This document shows positions 56,968-64,000 of a stretch of 64,000 nt of DNA, in pieces (the first letter of the stretch is position 1; the number at the start of each line of letters is the position of its first letter). The DNA lies in contig NZ_AOMO01000066.1 in NCBI RefSeq assembly GCF_000338875.1, positions 124,001-188,000 on the forward strand. Reading direction: 5' to 3'. Origin of the DNA: Vibrio mimicus CAIM 602 (GTDB lineage: Bacteria > Pseudomonadota > Gammaproteobacteria > Enterobacterales > Vibrionaceae). The position numbers were made by a program, and so were the translations under genes. The notes under the pieces were generated by a model. The model did not search any database. It was not told the origin of the DNA and was given only the letters and a program-made list of their open reading frames with translations.

Positions 56968-57801
56968 ATGAAAATCAGTTACGCCAATAAGCAGCTTGAG
57001 CTGCACTCTCCAGTCGTTATGGGAATTTTGAATACTACCCCTGACTCGTTTTCTGATGGCGGTAGTTATATCCATTTAGATAAAGCATTATCTAGAGCAC
57101 AAGAAATGATCGCGGCTGGTGTTGCGATTATTGATATCGGTGGTGAATCGACCCGACCAGGTGCACCAGAGGTGACATTAGAGGAGGAATTACAGCGGGT
57201 TATTCCGCTCATTCAGGCCATTCGCGAGCAGAACTCACAGGTATGGATCTCCATTGATACCAGTAAAGCCGAAGTGATGCGCCAAGCCATTGCTGCAGGG
57301 GCCGATATCATTAATGATGTGCGTGCATTGCAAGAGCCGGGAGCCATAGAAGTGGCGGCTCAAGCTCAAGTTCCAGTCTGTATTATGCACATGCAAGGAC
57401 AGCCACGCACCATGCAAGCGTCGCCTCAGTATGACAATGTTATCGAAGAGGTTTGCCAATTCTTAGCCGAACGAATTGCAGTATGTGAAGCGGCGGGTAT
57501 TAAGCGTGAGAATATTATCTTGGATCCCGGTTTTGGCTTTGGAAAATCGATTCAACACAATTATCATTTGCTCGCACATTTAGAACAGTTTCATCGTTTT
57601 GGATTGCCAGTTTTAGCTGGTGTGTCACGTAAGTCTATGATTTTTAAAACACTGAATAAACAGCCTGCCGAATGTGTTGCTGGCAGTGTGGCTTGTGCCA
57701 CCATAGCCGCGACCAAAGGTGCACAAATTATTCGTGTTCACGATGTGGAACAGACGATAGATGCACTCAAAATGGTGCAAATGACATATAGCAATTTGTA
57801 A
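56968..57801 (+). CDS. folP: Dihydropteroate synthase
   Basis: Joins para-aminobenzoate to hydroxymethyl-dihydropterin diphosphate in folate synthesis; target of sulfonamides. It has 277 residues from ATG 56968 ([20 protein letters not shown]); a longer in-frame reading from 56845 overlaps the ftsH end and is unconserved. Motifs: [43 protein letters not shown] and RVHDVEQT. The sulfonamide loops have no obvious insertions. glmM follows 25 bases later. Confidence 0.96.
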   Translation: MKISYANKQLELHSPVVMGILNTTPDSFSDGGSYIHLDKALSRAQEMIAAGVAIIDIGGESTRPGAPEVTLEEELQRVIPLIQAIREQNSQVWISIDTSKAEVMRQAIAAGADIINDVRALQEPGAIEVAAQAQVPVCIMHMQGQPRTMQASPQYDNVIEEVCQFLAERIAVCEAAGIKRENIILDPGFGFGKSIQHNYHLLAHLEQFHRFGLPVLAGVSRKSMIFKTLNKQPAECVAGSVACATIAATKGAQIIRVHDVEQTIDALKMVQMTYSNL

Positions 57802-57826
57802 AAACAATAATGTAAAGGAAACACAA

Positions 57827-59166
57827 ATGTCTGATAAAAGACGTTACTTTGGCACTGATGGGGTGCGCGGCAAAGTTGGCCAGTACCCAATTACTCCTGA
57901 TTTTGTACTTAAGCTTGGCTGGGCGGCTGGACGTGTTTTGGCAAAACAAGGCACTAAAAAAGTCATAATAGGCAAAGATACTCGTATCTCTGGTTATATG
58001 CTGGAGTCAGCGTTAGAAGCTGGGCTTGCAGCAGCAGGGCTCAAAGCTACCTTTACGGGCCCTATGCCAACACCAGCTGTGGCTTACCTAACACAAACTT
58101 TCCGTGCTGAAGCGGGTATCGTTATTTCTGCATCGCACAACCCATACTACGACAACGGCATCAAATTCTTCTCTTATGAAGGTACAAAACTGCCTGATGA
58201 AATTGAATTGGCGATTGAAGCGGAGCTGGATAAAGAGATCGAATGCGTTGAGTCTGCTGAATTAGGTAAAGCTTCACGTATGGTCGATGCCGCTGGGCGC
58301 TATATCGAATTCTGTAAAAGTACGTTCCCATCAAAACTCAGTCTATCCGGTTTGAAATTGGTTGTTGACTGTGCGCACGGTGCGACTTACCACATTGCGC
58401 CTAATGTATTTCGTGAATTAGGTGCAGATGTGATTGCCATGGGTGTTGAACCAAATGGTCTAAACATCAATGATCAAGTTGGTGCAACGGACGTTCGTGC
58501 GCTGCAAAAACGCGTTGTTGAAGAAAAAGCACATCTTGGTCTTGCGTTTGATGGTGATGGCGACCGTATCATCATGGTTGACCATTTAGGTAATAAAGTG
58601 GATGGTGACCAAATTGCCTACATCATTGCTCGCGATGCACTGCGTCGTGGTGAGCTCAAAGGTGGGGTTGTGGGTACATTGATGACCAACCTTGGTATGG
58701 AAAATGGCCTAAAACAGCTTGGCATTCCCTTTGCTCGTGCAGCGGTAGGCGATCGCTACGTGATGGAAAAGTTACTTGAGAAAGGCTGGAAGATTGGTGC
58801 TGAAAACTCAGGTCATGTGATTTTGCTTGATAAAGTGACTACAGGTGATGCGATTGTTGCTGGCTTGCAAGTACTAGCTTCTGTGGTGGGTAGTGAGATG
58901 ACTCTTCACGAATTGACCAAAGGTATGACACTTTATCCACAAGTTCTGGAGAATGTGCGTTTTGCAGGCGATAGCAATCCACTCGAAGCTGAAGCGTTAA
59001 AGCTGCTGTATCTGAAGTTGAAGCTGAATTGGGCACCAAAGGCCGTGTATTACTGCGTAAGTCGGGTACAGAACCACTGATCCGTGTGATGGTAGAAGGT
59101 GAAGATGATGCACTTGTTAAGCAGTCTGCACTGAAAATTGCTCAAGCAGTGAAAGATAACTGCTAG
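57827..59166 (+). CDS. glmM: Phosphoglucosamine mutase GlmM, with an apparent frameshift near the 3' end
   Basis: Converts GlcN-6-P to GlcN-1-P for UDP-GlcNAc synthesis, needed for peptidoglycan and LPS. Start [20 protein letters not shown] with AAAGGAA upstream. The active-site serine is Ser103 in ISASHNP and the metal loop is DGDGDRI. The frame as written ends at 59080 (417 residues) with an aberrant tail. Adding one G near 58995-58997 (GCGGTT for GCGTT) restores a 446-residue protein with the phosphate-binding loop [15 protein letters not shown] and a stop at 59164-59166. glmM is normally essential, so a sequencing error is the most likely explanation. Confidence 0.93.
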
Positions 59167-59177
59167 CTGCCTGTTGA

Positions 59178-59224
59178 TTTCTACGATTCCTAGTTGATTG
59201 ATTTCGCGCTAGGAATTGTAGAAA
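59178..59224. repeat. Long hairpin between glmM and secG
   Basis: TTTCTACGATTCCTAG and CTAGGAATTGTAGAAA form a 16-base-pair stem (one wobble) with a 15-base loop, 11 bases after the glmM stop. No T-run follows. It may be a 3'-end structure of the folP-glmM mRNA, an RNase III site or a small RNA. Confidence 0.7.
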
Positions 59225-59298
59225 TACTTGAAAAACCGTTGTTGTGCGAGTTTTTTGAGCGATTAAATCGGAAAGTGATTTTTTTTAGAAAATACCTC

Positions 59299-59327
59299 TT
59301 GTCAGCCTCGGAACCATTCGTTAGTAT
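59299..59327 (+). promoter_or_regulatory. Putative promoter of secG and the tRNA genes
   Basis: TTGTCA (59299-59304), 17-base spacer, TAGTAT (59322-59327), about 95 bases before the secG start. Confidence 0.5.
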
Positions 59328-59421
59328 TGCGTCCGCTTTCGGAGAGAAAGGTCGCTGGCCTTGTTCGAGTCAAATGATACGAACGGCGCTAGCTCAACAA
59401 ATATGAACATAGGTGGAAGTA

Positions 59422-59757
59422 ATGTTTACAGTTCTACTTGTGATTTACCTGTTGGCAGCGGTTGCTATCATTGGCCTAGTGTTGATTCAACAAGGTAAAG
59501 GCGCAGACATGGGAGCCTCATTCGGTGCTGGCGCGTCAAACACTGTGTTTGGTGCTGGTGGCTCAGGTAATTTCTTAACCCGAATGACTGCAGTTTTTGC
59601 AACGATTTTCTTTGTTATCAGTCTTGTGCTTGGCAATATGTCCACTCACAAAACTGAATCACAATGGGTTGATCCTTCACAAGGTCAAGTGATTCAGCAA
59701 GCTGATGACACAGTGAGTGAAACTCCAGCTAAAAACAGTGACGAAATTCCTCACTAA
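59422..59757 (+). CDS. secG: Protein-export translocase subunit SecG
   Basis: Small subunit of the SecYEG translocon. It has 111 residues from ATG 59422 (MFTVLLVIYLLAAVAIIGLV), with AGGTGGAA upstream; a GTG at 59413 is less well placed. Two membrane segments (1-22 and about 52-72) surround the glycine-rich loop GKGADMGASFGAGASNTVFG, the family signature. The C-terminal tail is acidic and polar. Two tRNA genes follow, as in E. coli secG-leuU. Confidence 0.96.
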   Translation: MFTVLLVIYLLAAVAIIGLVLIQQGKGADMGASFGAGASNTVFGAGGSGNFLTRMTAVFATIFFVISLVLGNMSTHKTESQWVDPSQGQVIQQADDTVSETPAKNSDEIPH

Positions 59758-59782
59758 GTTATCTCAAGATAACTAAAAATAT

Positions 59783-59866
59783 GCCGAGATGGTGAAATTG
59801 GTAGACACACTAGCATGAGGTGCTAGCGCCTTAGGTGTGAGGGTTCGAGTCCCTCTCTCGGCACCA
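59783..59866 (+). tRNA. tRNA-Leu (GAG)
   Basis: An 84-base class II tRNA with encoded CCA. The acceptor stem GCCGAGA pairs with TCTCGGC; the anticodon arm is CTAGC-ATGAGGT-GCTAG, giving anticodon GAG (leucine codons CUC/CUU). A long variable arm (CGCCTTAGGTGTG) and T-loop GTTCGAGTC follow. The position after secG matches leuU of E. coli. Confidence 0.97.
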
Positions 59867-59919
59867 TGTTTACAAACTTGTAAATCACCTTGTTGAGCGT
59901 ATAATGCTCACAAGTCGGA

Positions 59920-59996
<77 letters not shown>

Positions 59997-60084
59997 ATCT
60001 CTCTTGATGTTTAGAGAGGCAAGTTTGGCAGTGTTAACCTCACTGCAGTTGAGAAGCGATTCTCAATTTATCAGGGTCCAGCAA

Positions 60085-60115
60085 TAAAAAACCCCGACTT
60101 AATCGGGGTTTTTTA
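60085..60115 (+). terminator. Terminator after the tRNA genes
   Basis: AAAACCCCGA-CTTAA-TCGGGGTTTTTT: six-base GC stem with flanking A and T runs, between tRNA-fMet and rimP. Confidence 0.93.
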
Positions 60116-60168
60116 TTATCTAAATTTCCTTTTTTAAGGTTTTTAGATATTTGCTTGGTATTTAAATT

Positions 60169-60188
60169 GGGCTCTAAGCCCTTTTTTT
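60169..60188 (+). terminator. Attenuator-like hairpin ahead of rimP-nusA-infB
   Basis: GGGCT-CTA-AGCCC followed by seven T, ending 18 bases before the rimP ATG. This second terminator in the leader suggests NusA-related attenuation of the operon (inference). Confidence 0.7.
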
Positions 60189-60206
60189 GTTTCTGGAGTG
60201 GTTTAG

Positions 60207-60662
60207 ATGACTGGTTTAGAAAGACAACTTACTGAAATGCTTGAAGCTCCGGTGGTTGCTGCAGGTTACGAGTTGGTTGGATTAGAGTTCGTCCGTGCAG
60301 GGCAACATTCCACACTACGTATCTTTATTGATCACGAAAACGGTATCACTGTGGAAGACTGTGCAGAAGTAAGTCGCCAAGTGAGTGCAGTTTTGGATGT
60401 TGAAGACCCTATTTCGGTCGTTTATAACCTTGAAGTGTCTTCTCCTGGTCTGGAAAGACCACTCTTTAAAGCAGCACATTACGAGCAGTTTATTGGTCAC
60501 GAGGTCAGCATCGTTTTGAAGATGGCTGTTGCTAATCGTCGCAAGTGGAAAGGTATCATTCAATCTATTGAGGGTGAAACTGTTGCTGTGATGGTGGATG
60601 GGCAAGAAGAACATTTTGCTCTGAGCAACATTTCAAAAGCTAACCTGATCCCTAAATTTTAA
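60207..60662 (+). CDS. rimP: Ribosome maturation factor RimP
   Basis: Assists maturation of the 30S ribosomal subunit. It has 151 residues, start [20 protein letters not shown], with TGGAG upstream. The N-terminal domain holds the signature [42 protein letters not shown] is the central motif, and a C-terminal SH3-like domain begins at RRKWKGIIQ. It is the first protein gene of the operon, 18 bases before nusA. Confidence 0.96.
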   Translation: MTGLERQLTEMLEAPVVAAGYELVGLEFVRAGQHSTLRIFIDHENGITVEDCAEVSRQVSAVLDVEDPISVVYNLEVSSPGLERPLFKAAHYEQFIGHEVSIVLKMAVANRRKWKGIIQSIEGETVAVMVDGQEEHFALSNISKANLIPKF

Positions 60663-60680
60663 GTCTTTGAGGCTAGAACA

Positions 60681-62168
60681 ATGAGTAAAGAAATTTTAGC
60701 GGTAGTTGAGGCGGTTTCTAACGAGAAAGCGGTACCTCGTGAGCGTATTTTTGAAGCGCTGGAAACTGCGTTAGCGACTTCAACTAAAAAGAAATATGAA
60801 ATTGAGATCGATGTTCGCGTTGCGATCGATCGTAAAACTGGCGCATTTGAAACTTTCCGTCGCTGGTTAGTGGTTGAGAATGTTGAGAATCCAACCAAAG
60901 AGATCTCATTTGAAGCAGCAAGCTTTGATGATGAATCAGTGCAAATGGGTGACTACATTGAAGATCAGATCGAGTCTGTAACCTTCGACCGTATTACCAC
61001 TCAAACGGCTAAGCAAGTTATCGTACAAAAAGTACGTGAAGCTGAGCGTGCGCAGATCGTTGAACAATTCATCGATAATGAAGGTGAGTTGGTTACTGGT
61101 GTAGTGAAGAAAGTAAACCGTGAGACAGTGATTCTGGATCTGGGTAACAACGCCGAAGCGGTTATCCTGCGTGAAGATCAACTGCCACGTGAAAACTTCC
61201 GTCCAGGCGATCGAGTACGTGGTCTACTGTTCAAAGTGGCTCCAGAAGCCCGTGGTTTCCAACTGTTCATCACTCGTTCTAAACCAGAAATGTTGGCGGA
61301 ATTGTTCCGTGTTGAAGTTCCTGAAATCGGTGAAGAGCTGATTGAATTGAAAGCGGCAGCACGTGATCCAGGCTCTCGTGCCAAGATCGCAGTGAAAACT
61401 AACGACAAGCGTATTGACCCTGTGGGTGCGTGTGTTGGTATGCGTGGTGCACGTGTACAAGCGGTTTCTGGTGAACTGGGCGGTGAGCGTATCGATATCG
61501 TGCTGTGGGACGATAACCCGGCGCAATTTGTGATCAACGCAATGGCTCCGGCTGATGTCGCTTCAATCATCGTTGATGAAGATGCGCACTCAATGGATAT
61601 CGCAGTTGAAGCGGATAATCTCGCACAAGCGATCGGTCGTAACGGTCAAAACGTACGTCTCGCTTCTCAACTGACTGGTTGGGAACTGAACGTGATGACA
61701 GTAGCGGATCTGCAGAAGAAGCACCAAGAAGAGTCAATGGCATCTATTGAGAACTTCATGAAGTACCTCGATATTGAGCAAGACTTTGCAGAGCTTCTGG
61801 TTGAAGAAGGTTTCTCTACACTAGAAGAGATCGCTTACGTACCAATGAATGAGCTACTTGATGTTGATGGTATGGATGAAGATCTCGCGGAAGAACTACG
61901 TAGCCGCGCGAAAGAAGCATTAACTACGATTGCTCTCGCAAAAGAAGAGTCGTTCGAAGGTCTTGAACCAGCAGAAGATCTGCTTGCACTGGCAGGACTA
62001 GAACGCGAAATGGCATTCAAACTGGCAGCGAAAGGTGTTGCGACACTGGAAGATCTGGCTGACCAAGGTGTGGATGATTTAGAAGGCATTGAAGGTCTGA
62101 CCGAACAGCGTGCGGGTGAGCTAATTATGGCTGCTCGTAACATTTGTTGGTTTGGTGAAGACGCATAA
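60681..62168 (+). CDS. nusA: Transcription termination/antitermination protein NusA
   Basis: RNA polymerase-associated factor in pausing, intrinsic termination and rRNA antitermination. It has 495 residues, the same as E. coli. Order: N-terminal polymerase-binding domain (1-130), S1 (about 135-200, [17 protein letters not shown]), KH1 and KH2 (about 200-345, [15 protein letters not shown] and [12 protein letters not shown]), then two acidic repeats AR1/AR2 (about 360-495) containing helix-hairpin-helix motifs. infB starts 23 bases later. Confidence 0.97.
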   Translation: MSKEILAVVEAVSNEKAVPRERIFEALETALATSTKKKYEIEIDVRVAIDRKTGAFETFRRWLVVENVENPTKEISFEAASFDDESVQMGDYIEDQIESVTFDRITTQTAKQVIVQKVREAERAQIVEQFIDNEGELVTGVVKKVNRETVILDLGNNAEAVILREDQLPRENFRPGDRVRGLLFKVAPEARGFQLFITRSKPEMLAELFRVEVPEIGEELIELKAAARDPGSRAKIAVKTNDKRIDPVGACVGMRGARVQAVSGELGGERIDIVLWDDNPAQFVINAMAPADVASIIVDEDAHSMDIAVEADNLAQAIGRNGQNVRLASQLTGWELNVMTVADLQKKHQEESMASIENFMKYLDIEQDFAELLVEEGFSTLEEIAYVPMNELLDVDGMDEDLAEELRSRAKEALTTIALAKEESFEGLEPAEDLLALAGLEREMAFKLAAKGVATLEDLADQGVDDLEGIEGLTEQRAGELIMAARNICWFGEDA

Positions 62169-62191
62169 TTTCAGCAAGGGGAGGAAGCGGC

Positions 62192-64000
62192 ATGACACAA
62201 ATTACCGTTAAAGCACTGAGTGAAGAAATTGGTACACCAGTAGACCGCTTATTAGAGCAACTTGCTGATGCAGGAATGAACAAGGCTGTTGCAGATCATG
62301 TATCTGAAGATGAGAAGCAAAAACTGCTGGCTCATTTGCGTAAAGAGCACGGCGATGCGACAGGCTCTGAGCCAACGCGTCTGACACTCCAGCGTAAAAC
62401 CCGCAGTACACTGAGCGTTAACGCAGGTGGCGGCAAAAGTAAGAATGTTCAGATTGAAGTGCGCAAAAAACGTACGTATGTTAAGCGCAGTTCTGTTGAC
62501 GATGATGCGGCACGCGAAGCGGAAGAAGCCGCAATGCGTGCGGCGGAAGAGCAAGCACAACGTGAAGCTGAAGAAGCGGCTAAGCGTGCGGCAGAGGAAA
62601 AAGCCAAACGTGAAGCAGAAGAAGCAGTAAAACGTGAAGCAGAGGCAAAACGTGTTGCAGAAGAAAAAGCGAAGCGCGAAGCGCAAGCCACAACTCAACC
62701 ACGTTCTGACGAAGAAAAATTGAAGCAAGAAGCAGCGCGCAAAGAAGCCGAGGCGCTAAAACGTCGCCAGGAAGAAGAAGCAAGACGTAAGGCCGAAGAG
62801 GAAAGTCGCCGTCAACTTGAAAAAGTACGCGAATTGGCTGAAAAAAATGGTGAGCGTTGGTCTGCTGAAAAAGAGACTGTAGGTGATATGCAAGAAAACA
62901 CTGATTACCATGTAACGACTTCGCAATATGCACGCGAAGCCGAAGACGAGGCAGATCTTCACGAAGAAGGTGCTCGTCGTCGCTCCACAAAAGCGAATAA
63001 GAGAAAGATGTCTTCTCGCGATGACAACCAAGAACGTGACGCTCGCCCTCGTGGTGGCAAAGCGGGTCGTAAAGGCCGTATCAATAAACCAACCTCAATG
63101 CAGCATGGTTTTGATAAAACGGCTGTTGTAGCGAAAGCGGATGTTGTGATAGGTGAAACGATCATTGTTTCTGAACTGGCACAAAAAATGGCAGTGAAAG
63201 CAACAGAAGTGATCAAAGTGATGATGAAAATGGGCGCAATGGCGACCATTAACCAAGTGATCGATCAAGAAACTGCTCAACTCGTAGCAGAAGAAATGGG
63301 TCACAAAGTGGTACTGCGTAAAGAAAACGAATTGGAAGAAGCGATTCTGTCGGATCGTGATGACAAGTTCGACGAAGTTTCTCGTGCGCCAGTTGTGACC
63401 ATCATGGGTCACGTTGACCACGGTAAAACGTCAACACTGGACTACATTCGTCGTACACACGTTGCGTCTGGTGAAGCGGGTGGTATTACTCAGCACATCG
63501 GTGCTTACCACGTTGAAACACCAAATGGTATGATTACCTTCCTAGATACTCCAGGACACGCGGCGTTTACTGCAATGCGTGCTCGTGGTGCGCAAGCAAC
63601 GGATATCGTGGTACTGGTTGTTGCAGCGGACGATGGCGTAATGCCACAAACCGTGGAAGCAATCCAACACGCGAAAGCGGCTGGTGTTCCACTGATCGTT
63701 GCCGTGAACAAGATCGATAAAGACACTGCGAACCCAGATAACGTGAAAAACGAACTGGCGCAGTACAACGTTATGCCTGAAGAGTGGGGCGGTGAGAACA
63801 TGTTCGTTCACATCTCTGCGAAACAAGGTACGAACATTGAAGGTCTTCTAGAAGCTATCCTGCTGCAAGCTGAAGTTCTTGAACTGAAAGCAGTCAAACA
63901 AGGCATGGCTTCAGGCGTGGTGATCGAATCTCGTCTGGATAAAGGCCGTGGCCCTGTAGCAACGGTTCTGGTTCAATCAGGTACTCTGCGTAAGGGTGAC
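62192..64000 (+). CDS. infB: Translation initiation factor IF-2, 3' end outside the window
   Basis: GTPase that places fMet-tRNA on the 30S subunit and promotes subunit joining. ATG 62192 has AGGGGAGG seven bases upstream; 603 codons are visible, open to the window edge. The N-terminal IF2_N domain ([20 protein letters not shown]) precedes a long charged helix rich in Ala, Glu, Lys and Arg (about 105-230), a basic linker, and a second IF2_N (from [18 protein letters not shown]). In the G domain GHVDHGKT is at 406-413, DTPGH from 452 and NKID at 506-509. Co-transcribed with nusA. Confidence 0.97.
   Translation, partial: MTQITVKALSEEIGTPVDRLLEQLADAGMNKAVADHVSEDEKQKLLAHLRKEHGDATGSEPTRLTLQRKTRSTLSVNAGGGKSKNVQIEVRKKRTYVKRSSVDDDAAREAEEAAMRAAEEQAQREAEEAAKRAAEEKAKREAEEAVKREAEAKRVAEEKAKREAQATTQPRSDEEKLKQEAARKEAEALKRRQEEEARRKAEEESRRQLEKVRELAEKNGERWSAEKETVGDMQENTDYHVTTSQYAREAEDEADLHEEGARRRSTKANKRKMSSRDDNQERDARPRGGKAGRKGRINKPTSMQHGFDKTAVVAKADVVIGETIIVSELAQKMAVKATEVIKVMMKMGAMATINQVIDQETAQLVAEEMGHKVVLRKENELEEAILSDRDDKFDEVSRAPVVTIMGHVDHGKTSTLDYIRRTHVASGEAGGITQHIGAYHVETPNGMITFLDTPGHAAFTAMRARGAQATDIVVLVVAADDGVMPQTVEAIQHAKAAGVPLIVAVNKIDKDTANPDNVKNELAQYNVMPEEWGGENMFVHISAKQGTNIEGLLEAILLQAEVLELKAVKQGMASGVVIESRLDKGRGPVATVLVQSGTLRKGD

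Noticed and set aside
62427-62630. Small Lys/Arg-rich plus-strand frame inside infB
   Set aside because: Out-of-frame reading of the charged helical linker of IF-2.

Overview
The window reads as core chromosome of Vibrio cholerae or a very close sister species. The gene order matches, from memory, the large-chromosome stretch from about VC0594 to VC0643. ChiS reproduces the published numbering (phospho-acceptor His469, receiver Asp772, 1129 residues). OmpU, the complete chitin-oligosaccharide operon and the Fbp iron transporter also fit. The OmpU sequence differs at many positions from the pandemic O1 allele as I remember it, so a non-pandemic strain or sister species is likely. I see no prophage, integron, transposase, CRISPR array or other mobile element.

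Layout. 1-3.3 kb, minus strand: pcnB (3' part off the window), gluQ, dksA, sfsA. 3.4-13.5 kb, plus strand: hrpB, mrcB (ATGA overlap), a patatin/BamA-type protein and acnB. 13.6-15.8 kb: yacL and the nitrogen pair glnK-amtB behind a sigma54-type promoter. 15.9-19.7 kb: fbpABC ferric-iron ABC transporter behind a Fur box. 19.8-34.4 kb, minus strand: a ten-gene chitin-oligosaccharide operon, in transcription order binding protein, two permeases, two ATPases, GH9 glucosaminidase, GspK, GH20 hexosaminidase, chitobiose phosphorylase, sugar-phosphate mutase. Its regulator chiS lies just upstream (35.1-38.5 kb). 38.7-43.0 kb: rsmC, an AI-2E family transporter, a 38-residue Cys-rich membrane protein, hemL and erpA. 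43.1-47.3 kb: an RND efflux pair whose pump gene has three frameshifts. 47.4-52.7 kb: a ShyC-like M23 peptidase, tyrS, dacB, ompU. 53.2-64 kb: greA, yhbY, rlmE, ftsH, folP, glmM (one frameshift), secG, tRNA-Leu(GAG), initiator tRNA-Met, rimP, nusA and infB (truncated by the window end). This last stretch is the classic gammaproteobacterial ftsH-to-infB order.

How the genes work together. Periplasmic (GlcNAc)n from chitin is bound by the binding protein, which in V. cholerae also restrains ChiS. It is imported by the ABC transporter and degraded in the cytoplasm by three routes: phosphorolysis by ChbP to GlcNAc-1-P plus GlcNAc, with the mutase converting GlcNAc-1-P to GlcNAc-6-P; hydrolysis by the GH20 enzyme; and a route for deacetylated sugars using the GH9 enzyme and GspK.

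The best candidates for under-described biology are regulatory. They are an NtrC site that is also a terminator hairpin ahead of glnK-amtB, an IscR-type site at the erpA promoter, phased repeats, palindromes and a folded leader ahead of the chitin operon, a GraL-like leader at greA, and a 16-bp hairpin after glmM. The single-base indels in the RND gene and in glmM look like homopolymer errors more than real inactivation, because glmM is normally essential. I did not find a convincing wholly new multi-gene system.
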